Of a DNA stretch of 64,000 nucleotides, positions 26,906 to 35,823 are shown piece after piece. The stretch lies in NCBI RefSeq assembly GCF_004364245.1, contig NZ_SOAV01000008.1:1-64000 (forward strand), written 5' to 3'. A program made the translations under genes and the position numbers. The notes below the pieces were generated by a model. The model ran no database searches, had not been told where the DNA came from, and saw only the letters and a program-made list of their open reading frames with translations. Every line of letters starts with the position of its first letter. Within the stretch, counting starts at the first letter, position 1. This DNA comes from Streptomyces sp. BK208. Its GTDB lineage: Bacteria; Actinomycetota; Actinomycetes; Streptomycetales; Streptomycetaceae.

Positions 26906-29146
26906 GTGGCCACCCTGTTGTACAAACTGGGCCGGTTCGCCTTCCGGCGACGAGGCGTCGTCGTCCTGCTGTGGCTGCTCGCACTCGGCGGTGCCGCGTT
27001 CGCCGCCTCGACCGCGCCCGCCCCGCCCGCCGACACCTTCTCCATGCCGGGCACGGAGTCCCAGAGGGCCTTCGACCTGCTCAAGGAGAAGTTCCCGGCG
27101 GCCAGCGCCGACGGTGCCTCGGCCCGGGTGGTGGTCCGCGCCCCGGAGGGCGGCAAGATCTCCGACACCGGGCCCCGCAAGGAGGTCGCCGCCCTCGTCG
27201 CCGACCTCTCCGAGGCCCCGGAGGTCGTCCGGGTCTCCGACCCCTTCGCCGGGGGAGCCGTCAGCGAGGACGGCACGACGGCCTACGCCGTCGTCACCTA
27301 CGACGTCGCCGCCGCCGAGGTCTCGGACCGGGCGCACGACGCACTGCTGCGGGCCGCCGCCGACGCCCGGGCGGAGGGGCTCACGGTGGAGATGGGCGGT
27401 GACGCGGTCCCCGTGGACCAGGCGCTGGGCGGTACCGCCGAGCTCATCGGCATCGGCGTCTCCGCGGTCATCCTCGTCCTGACCTTCGGCTCGCTGGTGG
27501 CGGCCGGCATGCCGCTGATCACGGCCCTCATCGGCGTCGGCATCGGCATCTCGGCGATCGGCGCGCTCGGCAGCACCCTCGGCCTGTCCTCGACGACCAC
27601 CACGCTGGCCATGATGATCGGCCTGGCGGTCGGGATCGACTACGCCCTCTTCATCGTCTCCCGCTACCGTGCCGAGATGGCCGAGGGCCGGGACCGAGGG
27701 GAGGCCGCGGGACGGGCCGTCGGCACCGCCGGATCCGCCGTCGTCTTCGCCGGCCTCACCGTGATCGTCGCCCTCGCCGGCCTCGCCGTCGTCAACGTCC
27801 CGATACTCACCAAGATGGGCCTCACCGCCGCCGGCACCGTCGCTATCGCGGTCCTCGTCGCCGTCACGCTGGTGCCCGCGCTGCTCGGCTTCGCCCCCTA
27901 CCGGGTGCTGCCCCGCCGGGAGCGCAAGCGGATCGCGGGCAAGCGCCTCAGCGCCCGGCAGCGCCGCAAGAACGAGAAGCGGGCGGCCCGGCAGCGGCCG
28001 AACCTCGGAGCCCGCTGGGCCGGGCTCGTCCTGCGCCGCCCCGCCGCCGTCCTGCTGCTCGGGGTGCTGGGCCTCGGCGTCATCGCCGCGCCCGCCACCA
28101 GGCTGGAACTGGGTCTGCCCGGTGAGGGCACGATGGCCCCCGACACCACCCAGCGCAAGGCCTACGACATGCTGTCGGAGTCCTTCGGCCCGGGCTTCAA
28201 CGGTCCTCTGCTGGTGACCGTCGAGGCCGAGGACGCCAAGGCCGTGGCCGAGGACGTCGCCGGTGAACTCAGCGGCCGGCCCGGTGTCGCCCAGGTGGGC
28301 GCGCCGACGCCCAACGAGGCCGGTGACACCGCCATCGTCAACGTCGTACCCGAGACCGGGCCGACGGAGGGCACGACGGAAGAGCTGGTGAAGACCCTGC
28401 GCGGCGACCTGCACGACTTCGGGCGGGCCGATGGCGTCGAGGTACTGGTGAGCGGTCAGACGGCCATGTTCATCGACTTCTCCAGGACGCTCAACGACGC
28501 GCTGGTGCCGTACCTCGCGCTCGTCGTCGGCCTCGCCTTCGTCCTGCTGATCCTCGTCTTCCGCTCGCTCCTCGTGCCGCTGAAGGCCGCCCTCGGTTTC
28601 CTGCTGTCGGTCTCCGCGGCACTCGGCGTGGTCGTGGTCATCTTCCAGTGGGGCTGGTTCGCCGACATCGTGGGCGTGGACCAGCCGGGGCCCATCATGT
28701 CCACGATGCCCATCTTCATGATCGGTGTGGTCTTCGGCCTGGCCATGGACTACGAAGTGTTCCTGGTGACGCGGATGCGCGAGGCCTACGTCCATGGCGA
28801 GTCCACTCACCAGGCCGTCGTCACCGGCTTCCGGTACAGCGGACGGGTGGTCGCCGCGGCGGCCCTGATCATGACGAGCGTGTTCTCCGGGTTCGTCATG
28901 GAGGACAACGACTTCGTGCGGATGGTCGGCCTGGGTCTGGCCCTTGCCGTGCTCTTCGACGCGTTCGTCGTGCGCATGGCCGTCATCCCGGCCCTGTTCG
29001 CCCTGTTCGGCGACCGGGCCTGGTGGCTGCCGAAGTGGCTCGACCGGGTGCTGCCGGACATGGACGTGGAGGGCGGGAAGCTTGCGCGCCGGCTCGGTGC
29101 CCCGCCCCATCCGAGGCAGACCCAGGAACCCGAGTACAGCCGCTGA
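26906..29146 (+). CDS. MMPL/RND-family lipid or drug exporter
   Basis: 746 residues, GTG start. Two repeats, each one helix plus a large extracytoplasmic loop and a five-helix bundle. The family motif GLAVGIDYALFIVSRYR lies in the first bundle and VFGLAMDYEVFLVTRMRE in the second, both with the conserved D-Y proton-relay pair. A basic cytoplasmic insert (KRLSARQRRKNEKR) separates the halves. In clusters such proteins commonly export hydrophobic products, so this is the best candidate for product efflux. It is last of the + strand operon, before a strong hairpin. Confidence 0.94.
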   Translation: MATLLYKLGRFAFRRRGVVVLLWLLALGGAAFAASTAPAPPADTFSMPGTESQRAFDLLKEKFPAASADGASARVVVRAPEGGKISDTGPRKEVAALVADLSEAPEVVRVSDPFAGGAVSEDGTTAYAVVTYDVAAAEVSDRAHDALLRAAADARAEGLTVEMGGDAVPVDQALGGTAELIGIGVSAVILVLTFGSLVAAGMPLITALIGVGIGISAIGALGSTLGLSSTTTTLAMMIGLAVGIDYALFIVSRYRAEMAEGRDRGEAAGRAVGTAGSAVVFAGLTVIVALAGLAVVNVPILTKMGLTAAGTVAIAVLVAVTLVPALLGFAPYRVLPRRERKRIAGKRLSARQRRKNEKRAARQRPNLGARWAGLVLRRPAAVLLLGVLGLGVIAAPATRLELGLPGEGTMAPDTTQRKAYDMLSESFGPGFNGPLLVTVEAEDAKAVAEDVAGELSGRPGVAQVGAPTPNEAGDTAIVNVVPETGPTEGTTEELVKTLRGDLHDFGRADGVEVLVSGQTAMFIDFSRTLNDALVPYLALVVGLAFVLLILVFRSLLVPLKAALGFLLSVSAALGVVVVIFQWGWFADIVGVDQPGPIMSTMPIFMIGVVFGLAMDYEVFLVTRMREAYVHGESTHQAVVTGFRYSGRVVAAAALIMTSVFSGFVMEDNDFVRMVGLGLALAVLFDAFVVRMAVIPALFALFGDRAWWLPKWLDRVLPDMDVEGGKLARRLGAPPHPRQTQEPEYSR

Positions 29147-29151
29147 CCGGC

Positions 29152-29182
29152 GTGGGGCCGTCCCGGTCCGGGACGGCCCCAC
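29152..29182. terminator. Bidirectional terminator hairpin
   Basis: A 15-base perfect inverted repeat (29152-29166 and 29168-29182) lies between the converging MMPL and transposase genes. Confidence 0.85.
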
Positions 29183-29210
29183 GGCCGGCACGCGAGGTCC
29201 GGCCCGGGCG

Positions 29211-30422
29211 CTACGGCGCCTGCCCGCCCGCTCCGCACCGTTTGCCGGAGCGGGCGGGTGCGGCGGGTGCGTCGAGATGCCGATAGGTGTACGCGGCGGA
29301 GACGAGGGCCATGTGGTGGTGCCAGCCGGGGAACGAACGCCCCTCGAAGTCGAGCAGTCCGAAGTCCCGCTCCAGGAACGCCACCGCGTCCGCCGTCCCG
29401 GTGTGCGCGGCGGCGAGCGAGGCGACCTCGGGGAGGCCGTGATGGGCGAGGCTGGTGATCCACAGCGGACCGGTGACCGAGGGCTCGCGCATCTCGGTGA
29501 ACAACCGGTAGGGCGGACCGGGGGAGTGGCCCTGCGACAGCCCGGGCACATGGACGAGCGAGGTCTGGAAGGAGGCGACGCGCTGCCGCCCGTCGGGTGC
29601 GGTGACCACGGCCGGTTCCGTGTTCTGCGCCGAGAGCCTCGCTCTCGCGCTGACGGGCAGGGGAGTGGCCGCCATGTTGCCGACGGGCAGCACCGGGAGG
29701 TGCGGAGGCACGGCCACGACGAAGTCGCACCGTCGCTTGGCGAGTCCGCTCAGCAGGTACCGTACGTCCGGCTCGTCGCCCATGTCCGCCACGACGACCG
29801 GGGACGACGACGACGTCCGGGCCGCGAGCCGGTCGACGAGACGCAGCGCCAGCGCCCACAGCGGGCGGTACTGCTCGGAGTCGGGAATGCGCGCGTCGCT
29901 GCGCCGGTCCGGGTCCTGCACCCAGGCCGGGGACAGGTACAGACTCCAGTCGACGGGGAACTGGACGGCGCCCACGGACAGGAACGAGCCCAGTCCCAGC
30001 TGACAGTTGACGGACCGGCCCGACTCCAGGTCGAAGTGCCGGTCGACTCCCACCGAGCGGTTGCCGCGCTTGGGCAGGATCACCCGGCCGAGGTTCCACA
30101 CCGGCTCGGACGCACGGCCTTCCACCCAGTGCGTCAGTTCCTCCATCACGGCGTCGAAGTCCCACGGACTGAGACTGACGAACTGCCGCAGCGCCTGCGC
30201 CACGGACGGATCGCTCGAGGCGGCGGCCGCCAGCCGGCGCACCGATTTCTTCCCGTGCGTGATCAGCAGACCGTTCAGATAGGTGTAGGCCCACTTGCGC
30301 TGGTCGGCCCGACGTAAACTACGGAATATCGTCGAGCTGAAATCGGCCAGTGACAATGCAGAATTGCTGTCGCGTGGGGCAAGATTTGATCTTGGTGACA
30401 TGCCTGCATAAGCCATATCCAT
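29211..30422 (-). CDS. IS701-type DDE transposase-like protein
   Basis: 403 residues. It is recognised by the C-terminal LERDFGLLDFEGRSFPGWHHHM block typical of IS701-type (IS4-like) transposases, plus Asp residues at GVDRHFD and VVADMGD. It looks full length. Leu codon 30317-30315 is TTA, which in Streptomyces makes expression depend on the bldA tRNA. I see no clear terminal inverted repeats or target duplication framing the gene, so it may be immobile or a domesticated member of the kind often seen in clusters. Its upstream DNA is AT-richer than its neighbours. Start ATG 30422; ATG 30416 and 30401 are alternatives. Confidence 0.85.
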   Translation of the reverse strand: MDMAYAGMSPRSNLAPRDSNSALSLADFSSTIFRSLRRADQRKWAYTYLNGLLITHGKKSVRRLAAAASSDPSVAQALRQFVSLSPWDFDAVMEELTHWVEGRASEPVWNLGRVILPKRGNRSVGVDRHFDLESGRSVNCQLGLGSFLSVGAVQFPVDWSLYLSPAWVQDPDRRSDARIPDSEQYRPLWALALRLVDRLAARTSSSSPVVVADMGDEPDVRYLLSGLAKRRCDFVVAVPPHLPVLPVGNMAATPLPVSARARLSAQNTEPAVVTAPDGRQRVASFQTSLVHVPGLSQGHSPGPPYRLFTEMREPSVTGPLWITSLAHHGLPEVASLAAAHTGTADAVAFLERDFGLLDFEGRSFPGWHHHMALVSAAYTYRHLDAPAAPARSGKRCGAGGQAP

Positions 30423-30424
30423 GC

Positions 30425-31070
30425 CGCAATAACTCCCCCGATGTTACCGAGCGGTGATGCGGCGCAGTCTAAGCGGCGTGTCGCAATGGCGCCACTCCCT
30501 GGCGGGGGCCTGGCTTGTATTGGCGCCTGCGGTGGCGCAAGCTCGCAGGACGCAGGAGTGGCTGAGGACGAACGGATTCCGTTCCGGCCACCGCACGGGC
30601 CCGGTCGCCCCTCCGGGGTGCGGGCGCGAGCGCCGTCTTCCTCGGCGCCTCCCTGTACTGCGACTTCCTTGATCGTTCGAGGTGAAGCGCCGTGTACCCG
30701 CGGCAGGCGCTCCGTCGCCGACGACCTCGACCCGCGGCGTGCGGCCGAACCGGTGGGACGAACGAAACACGCCAGTCAGTGGACTGGACCTCTGGAGTCG
30801 AGAGGAAGCTCGGACTCCGCAAAGTCGCGCTCGGTGGCGCCAAGATCCTTGAATTTGGATCCGGTGTCGGGATCTACTCGAGAAGCGCGGCGTTTGGGCA
30901 ACCGGCCTGGCCGGGGCGTCGTACTCGGGGTTCCGCTGGAGCAGGGGTGTCTACTCCTGGTGCCCGACCGTGGCCACTGATTTCGGTGCTGTCCGATTAA
31001 GACGGGGTGAACGCTTTCTGTATGCGATAAGGAGCCACCGCGAACCGGTACGGCTGACGAAGGCGTTGTT
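30425..31070. other. Gene-free divergent region between transposase and LmbU genes
   Basis: About 650 bases without a supported gene. Base composition is lower in GC than the neighbours. TGGCGCC-centred palindromes occur three times (near 30489, 30520 and 30834), and GGATCC-type short repeats near 30845-30862. It probably holds the promoters of both flanking genes, and may include decayed insertion-sequence DNA. Frames here have no recognisable product. Confidence 0.5.
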
Positions 31071-31082
31071 ATGGAGGGCGTG

Positions 31083-31763
31083 ATGAGAAATCAGGTCACT
31101 GAAGTAGAAGGCTCCAGGGCGCTGCCGTTCGGCCGGGCCGCGCAGAAGGCGCGGACTGCCGGAGCGCCGGAGTCGCGCCGCGACCAGGTGCTCACCACGA
31201 ACGTGGGGCTGCACATACCCGCCGGACTCGCCTTCGAGGAGTGGGAGCGAGCCGGGCGCCAGCTGTCCGGACTGCTCAACTCGTCGTCCTGGTGGCTGGG
31301 TGACTGGCTCGTCTACGGCAAGGACCACTACGCCGACCGCTACGAACGAGGGATCCGCGCCGCCGGCCTCCAGTACCAGACGCTGCGCAACTACGCCTGG
31401 GTGTCCCGCCGTTTCGAACTGTACCGCCGGCGCTCCGCGCTCAGCTTCCAGCACCATGCCGAGCTGGCGTCCCTGCCCGTGGAGGAGCAGGAGACCTGGC
31501 TGGACCGCGCCGAGCGGATGAAATGGAGCACCAAGCAACTGCGCAACGCCCTCCGCGCCCACCGTGACGGCACTCCGCCGGCCGCCGACGCCGGCGAGGC
31601 GTCGACGCGCCGCCTCGCCGTGCCCGACAACCGGCTCCAGTGGTGGCACAAGGCGGCGGAACAGTCCGGCACCGAGCTGGCGGAGTGGGTGATGCACACC
31701 CTCGACGCAGCGGCCGACCGAGTGCTGAAAGAGGGCGGCATGCGGCAGGCCGCCCTGGAGTGA
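31083..31763 (+). CDS. LmbU-family transcriptional regulator
   Basis: 226 residues from ATG 31083. It matches the LmbU family: LHIPAGLAFEEWERAGRQ, SWWLGDWLVYGKDHYADRY, QTLRNYAWVSRRFE and LSFQHHAELASLP are its conserved blocks. Members (LmbU, NovE, HrmB) are cluster-situated activators, so this is the likely pathway regulator. I chose 31083 because GGAGGG at 31073-31078 sits 4 bases before it; the ATG at 31071 overlaps that ribosome site and is less likely. No other pathway regulator is seen in this part of the cluster. A strong hairpin follows. Confidence 0.92.
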   Translation: MRNQVTEVEGSRALPFGRAAQKARTAGAPESRRDQVLTTNVGLHIPAGLAFEEWERAGRQLSGLLNSSSWWLGDWLVYGKDHYADRYERGIRAAGLQYQTLRNYAWVSRRFELYRRRSALSFQHHAELASLPVEEQETWLDRAERMKWSTKQLRNALRAHRDGTPPAADAGEASTRRLAVPDNRLQWWHKAAEQSGTELAEWVMHTLDAAADRVLKEGGMRQAALE

Positions 31764-31784
31764 CGGTACGCCGTCGTCACCCGT

Positions 31785-31823
31785 CGAGGGGTCCGCACAC
31801 CCGAGAGGGATGCGGACCCCTCG
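31785..31823. terminator. Bidirectional terminator hairpin
   Basis: Perfect 12-base stem CGAGGGGTCCGC (31785-31796) with its complement (31812-31823), between the converging LmbU and PaiB-like genes. It may mark the edge of the cluster. Confidence 0.85.
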
Positions 31824-31838
31824 CGTCGGAGGGCACCG

Positions 31839-32483
31839 TCACGGCAGGCGGCTCATCAGCGTGGCCGTCTGGGAGTGCCGCGTGCAGCCGCGCCCGGCGA
31901 ACGACCGGACCACACGATCCCGGATTTCCGGATCCTGCTCCTGGCTTAGTTTGAACATGCCCTCGGCCTTGGTGACACGAATACGGAACGCGCCGACGGC
32001 GGGAACGATCTTGTGGAAATAGTCGATGGAATCGGTCATGTCCCAGTTGTCGCCGAATTTCTCCTCGAAAGCCCGCACCGTGGCCTGGACGACCTCCAGG
32101 GTCTCCTCGGTCGAATCGAATTTCTCCACCACCCCGTGCACGTGAACCGACGTGAAATTCCATGTGGGGGCGGCGGGGGTCACATCGTAGACGGTGGGCG
32201 AGACATAGGCGTGCGGGCCGGTGAAGGAGAGGAGGACGACCGTCTCGTCCTCCAGCGCCGACCAGTGCGGATTGGCTCGGTTCATGTGCCCCAGCAGCGG
32301 CAGTCCGGCGAGGTCGTCGGCCGGTTCCGCCCCGCCCTCCGGGTCGAAGATGACGGGGAGGTGGGTGGCGAACGGTCCGGCCTCGGGAGTGCCGTTGCTG
32401 GCCATCAGGGCCAGCGGGTTGGAGCGCATCAGATCGACCATCCACGACGTTTCCGGCTGCCGGTAATGGCTGGGGACGAACAT
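31839..32483 (-). CDS. PaiB-like FMN-binding protein
   Basis: 214 residues, PaiB family (flavin-reductase-like split barrel, annotated as FMN-binding negative transcriptional regulators): MFVPSHYRQPE start, HLPVIFDPEG, GHMNRANPHW, YVSPTVYDVTPAAPTWNF are family blocks. Biochemical roles in the family are poorly defined; B. subtilis PaiB affects sporulation and protease genes. ATG 32483 follows AAAGGTGG; a TTG six codons upstream is unlikely. Its side of the terminator suggests it belongs to the flanking chromosome, but a role in the cluster is not excluded. Confidence 0.88.
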   Translation of the reverse strand: MFVPSHYRQPETSWMVDLMRSNPLALMASNGTPEAGPFATHLPVIFDPEGGAEPADDLAGLPLLGHMNRANPHWSALEDETVVLLSFTGPHAYVSPTVYDVTPAAPTWNFTSVHVHGVVEKFDSTEETLEVVQATVRAFEEKFGDNWDMTDSIDYFHKIVPAVGAFRIRVTKAEGMFKLSQEQDPEIRDRVVRSFAGRGCTRHSQTATLMSRLP

Positions 32484-32814
32484 GCGGAACCCACCTTTCA
32501 ACGGTGTAGTGAGTGCTCGGCAATGCCGCAGTACTGTCCTGTCGGCGGGACATGTGCGCGCTTCATTGTGGCCCCCTCGGTCGCCGGGGGCAATTGATGA
32601 AGCATCGGCCCCGGACCCGAATTGCGGAAGGTGCGGCGCACCGAAATCGCGTCGTTAACAGCGTGCGAAAAGTGATATCGGGAAGGCCGTCATCCAGGAA
32701 GCCGTGGACGGTCGACGGCGCCACCTTCGCGACGCATTCGGGGCCCTGCCGGAACACGCCTCCCACCTGCGCACGGCAGAACGGTTCACGATTCCCGCAG
32801 GCACGGCGGACATC

Positions 32815-32870
32815 GAACAGCCGTACCTCCTCACGCGGGCCTCGGCCCGCATCAAGAGGTACGGCTGTTC
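32815..32870. repeat. Long nested inverted repeat in a gene-free region
   Basis: GAACAGCCGTACCTC (32815-32829) pairs exactly with 32856-32870, and inside it GCGGGC pairs with GCCCGC around a CTCG loop. It could be the terminator of the SDR gene read leftwards (59 bases after its stop) or the end of a lost element. The rest of 32484-32928 shows no gene; it holds the PaiB promoter side. Confidence 0.75.
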
Positions 32871-32928
32871 TCCGTGTCGTCGGGTGGACGGGGAGCCGGT
32901 GAAGTGCCCGCGGTGTGCCGGCCGGCTC

Positions 32929-33702
32929 TCAGTGGGCGGTCCAGCCGCCGTCCAGCGGCAGTGAGGAGCCGGTGATGTAGCCGGTGTTGCGGGCGCACAG
33001 CCACAGGGCGGCCTCGGCGACCTCGGCCGGCTCGATCAGCCGCTTGATCGCGGTGCGTTCCAGGAAGACCCGCTCGACCACCTCACCCGCCGGGATGTCG
33101 TGGGCGAGCGCCTGGTCCGCGATCTGGTCCTCTACCAGCGGGGTGCGGACGTAGCCGGGGTTGAGGCAGTTGCTGGTGACGCCGTGCGCGGCGCCCTCCA
33201 GCGCGACCACCTTGCTGAACCCTTCGAGGGCGTGCTTGGCCATGACGTACGCCGACTTGTAGGCGCTGGCGCGCAGGCCGTGCACCGAGGAGACGTTGAC
33301 GACCCGGCCCCAGCCGCGCGCGTACATGTGCGGCAGGGTGCGGCGCACGATCCGGAAGGGCGCCTCCACCATCACCCGCTGGATGAGGGCGAAGCGGTCC
33401 ATCGGGAACTCGTGCACGGGGGCGACGTGCTGGAGGCCGGCGTTGTTGACCACGATGTCGGCGTCGCCGGGCAGCGCCTCCACCGCGTCCGGGTCGGAGA
33501 GGTCGGCCACGATCGCCGTGCCGCCGGTCGCCGCGGCCACGTCCTTGGCGGCCTCGGCGGCCAGGTCCACGACGTACACCTCGGCGCCCGCCGCGGCGAA
33601 GGCCTCGGCGCAGGCCCGGCCGATTCCGCCGGCCGCCCCGGTGACCAGGGCCTTGCGTCCGGCCAGGAACCGGGGGGTGAGGGGATTCTCGGTGCTCTCC
33701 AT
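32929..33702 (-). CDS. 3-hydroxybutyrate dehydrogenase-like SDR
   Basis: 257 residues, classical short-chain dehydrogenase: TGAAGGIGRA cofactor motif, NNAG, catalytic Ser in NVSSVHG, YVMAK (Tyr and Lys), and a C-terminal YITGSSLPLDGGWTAH. The HGLRAS and LQHVAPVHEFP segments are those of D-3-hydroxybutyrate dehydrogenases, which oxidise 3-hydroxybutyrate to acetoacetate with NAD+. The divergent neighbour encodes a secreted PHB-depolymerase-type esterase, which would supply that substrate. Confidence 0.9.
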   Translation of the reverse strand: MESTENPLTPRFLAGRKALVTGAAGGIGRACAEAFAAAGAEVYVVDLAAEAAKDVAAATGGTAIVADLSDPDAVEALPGDADIVVNNAGLQHVAPVHEFPMDRFALIQRVMVEAPFRIVRRTLPHMYARGWGRVVNVSSVHGLRASAYKSAYVMAKHALEGFSKVVALEGAAHGVTSNCLNPGYVRTPLVEDQIADQALAHDIPAGEVVERVFLERTAIKRLIEPAEVAEAALWLCARNTGYITGSSLPLDGGWTAH

Positions 33703-33992
33703 GGCGGAACACCGTAGGAAGGAAGCGAGAGCGCAGACACGGGGGCCCGTCACACAATTCCGCTCCCCGGCATGGTGGCCTCCACCATCCCCTTCCCCTG
33801 CCACAGCGGCATCGGCGGCGCCATGGTCCGGGCCACCACTGCGGCGGGCGCCCGCTGGGCCCCGCTCACATGTCGCGGTCACCGGCGCGGTCGTACGGTC
33901 CGCTCCCAGCACGCCGGTACGTCGTCGGGCGGGCGGTGTCCGCCGCCGCGTCCGCAGCAGTTCTCCCACCTCACACCCACGGGAGTCACCCC

Positions 33993-35453
33993 ATGCGTTT
34001 CCTCACCCTGCGCGGCGCCTTCGGATGCCGCGTCCTGGCCGTGGCACTCGGCCTCGCCGCCGGCCTGACCACCCTCTCCCCGCTCGCCCGGCCCGCCGTC
34101 GCGGCCGACGGCCTCCAGCAGGTCACCGACTTCGGCTCCAACCCCGGCAACCTGGGCATGTACGTGTACGCGCCGGCCGACCTGCCCGCGAACGCGCCGC
34201 TGGTCGTGGCGATGCACGGCTGCACCCAGTCGGCGAGCGATTACCACACCCACTCGGGCTGGCAGAAGTTCGCCGACGCGTGGGGCTTCGCGGTGGTGTA
34301 CCCGCAGACCGGCCCGGCCAACAACAGCATGTCCTGCTTCAACTGGTTCGACCCGGCCGAGGACACCCGTGGCCGGGGCGAGGCCGCCTCGGTCGTGCAG
34401 ATGGTCGACCGCGCGGCGGCGCGGTACGGCTCCGACCGCCACCGCGTCTTCGTCACCGGCCTGTCCGCGGGCGGCGGTATGACCGCCGACCTGCTCGCGG
34501 CCTACCCGGACGTCTTCGCGGGCGGCGCGGTCGCCTCCGGACTGCCCGCGCAGTGCGCGACCAGCCTGGCCGCCGCGTCGGGCTGCCAGTACAGCGACCA
34601 GCGCCTCACCCCGAAGCAGTGGGGCGACAAGGTCCGCGGCTCCTACCCCGGGTACACCGGTCCGTGGCCCCGCGTCGCGATCTGGCAGGGCACCGCGGAC
34701 GGGACCGTCGCCCCGGTCAACGGCACCGAACTGCGCGACCAGTGGACCGACGTCTGGGGCGTCGGCCAGACCGCCTCCGGCACGCGGAGCCTGCCCGGCG
34801 GCACCATCGAGAGCACCTACGACGACCCGGCCGGCCGGCCCGCCGTGGCCCTGTTCTCGGTCTCCGGCATGGGCCACGGGCTCGCGGTGAGCCCCGGATC
34901 GGGCGCCGACAGTTGCGGAAGCACCGGCACGTACTACCTGGACCGCGTCTGCTCCAGCTACTACACCGGGAAGTTCTGGGGCCTGGACGCGTCCCCGGGC
35001 GACGGCGAGGGCACCCTGCCGGCGCCGTCCGGGCTGACGGTCACCGGCACCACCGGCACGAGCGCCGGACTGTCCTGGACCGCCGTGAGCGGCGCCGCCT
35101 CGTACGCCGTCTACCGCGACGGCGGCAAGGTCGGCTCCCCGACGGGCACGTCCTTCACCGACACCGGCCTGAGCGCGGGCACCGCCTACCGCTACACCGT
35201 CGCCGCGATCGCTCCCTCCGGTGCGGAGGGGACGCGGTCGGGGGCGGTCACGGCCACGACCACGGGCGCCGCGCCCCGGTGCTACACGGCCTCCAACTAC
35301 CACCAGGTGGCCGCGGGCCGGGCCCACCAGAGCGGCGGCTACACCTACGCGAACGGGTCGAACCAGAACATGGGCCTGTACAACGTCGCCGTCACCCACA
35401 CCTTGAAGGAGACGTCCCCCGGGTACTTCGTGCTGGCGGACGGGGGCTGCTGA
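33993..35453 (+). CDS. Secreted PHB depolymerase-family esterase with fibronectin III domain
   Basis: 486 residues. A Sec signal peptide ends near ARPAVA-AD. The catalytic domain (about 40-330) is the PHB-depolymerase esterase family: MHGCTQ oxyanion region, GLSAGGGM lipase box, and a late SGMGHG histidine. Residues about 350-430 form a fibronectin type III domain (LPAPSGLTVTGTTGT start), and the last 50 residues (CYTASNYHQV) resemble a substrate-binding tail. It should hydrolyse extracellular poly-3-hydroxyalkanoate or similar polyesters. The 290-base gap to the divergent dehydrogenase gene must hold both promoters. Confidence 0.9.
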   Translation: MRFLTLRGAFGCRVLAVALGLAAGLTTLSPLARPAVAADGLQQVTDFGSNPGNLGMYVYAPADLPANAPLVVAMHGCTQSASDYHTHSGWQKFADAWGFAVVYPQTGPANNSMSCFNWFDPAEDTRGRGEAASVVQMVDRAAARYGSDRHRVFVTGLSAGGGMTADLLAAYPDVFAGGAVASGLPAQCATSLAAASGCQYSDQRLTPKQWGDKVRGSYPGYTGPWPRVAIWQGTADGTVAPVNGTELRDQWTDVWGVGQTASGTRSLPGGTIESTYDDPAGRPAVALFSVSGMGHGLAVSPGSGADSCGSTGTYYLDRVCSSYYTGKFWGLDASPGDGEGTLPAPSGLTVTGTTGTSAGLSWTAVSGAASYAVYRDGGKVGSPTGTSFTDTGLSAGTAYRYTVAAIAPSGAEGTRSGAVTATTTGAAPRCYTASNYHQVAAGRAHQSGGYTYANGSNQNMGLYNVAVTHTLKETSPGYFVLADGGC

Positions 35454-35462
35454 ACCCCTCTT

Positions 35463-35473
35463 CGAAATTTTCG
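35463..35473. promoter_or_regulatory. Candidate xylanase regulatory box CGAAATTTTCG
   Basis: The 11-mer fits CGAAANTTTCG, a motif I recall from xylanase gene upstream regions in Streptomyces. It lies 220 bases before the start of the xlnB remnant, and a weaker CGAAATATCGA copy occurs near 35603. The 35454-35692 stretch appears to be the surviving xlnB promoter region, which would now drive axeA. Confidence 0.55.
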
Positions 35474-35692
35474 GAGGGCGTCGAATGCCTTTCCGGCGGC
35501 ATCTGCGAGTCCGTTCTGCTCGCAGCATGCCGCCGGGGGCTACAGGTGGACTGAGCTGCGCGTGAAACCTCCGCGAGGTTCTCACGGCGATGCCGCAGGT
35601 TTCGAAATATCGACCGAAAGTGTTGACGCTCGACGAGGGCAGGCCAACACTGGCGCCGTTGTCCGAACCCCCGCAGAAGAGGAACGCCTTCC

Positions 35693-35792
35693 ATGAACCT
35701 GCTCGTTCCACCGCGGCGGGAGCACCTGGGGCGCCACCATCCGGGCCAACGGCAACTGGACCTGGCCCTCGGTCTCCTGCACCGCGGGCCGA
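35693..35792 (+). pseudogene. xlnB: xlnB (endo-xylanase B) remnant with large internal deletion
   Basis: The start encodes MNLLVPPRR, close to the beginning of the Streptomyces XlnB signal peptide as I recall it (MNLLVQPRR), with an AAGAGGAA site in place. After nine codons the sequence jumps to the end of a family 2 cellulose/xylan-binding module: in another frame, from 35715, it reads GGSTWGATIRANGNW then WPSVSCTAG. The join is out of frame, and the stop expected after TAG is CGA at 35790-35792. About 900 bases are missing: the signal peptide, the catalytic domain and most of the binding module. The nearly identical 3' end of axeA (36744-36816) suggests repeat-mediated loss. The direct distance to axeA (31 bases) keeps the known xlnB-axeA order. 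Confidence 0.82.
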
Positions 35793-35823
35793 CCCCACCG
35801 CACGACACCAGCGAGGAGGATCC

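Noticed and set aside
30441..30980. 179-residue frame before the LmbU gene
   Set aside because: No ribosome site, no family, uneven codon use; overlaps other equally poor frames.
32484..32928. Possible small RNA or tRNA gene
   Set aside because: No cloverleaf could be drawn; only the inverted repeat at 32815-32870 is convincing.
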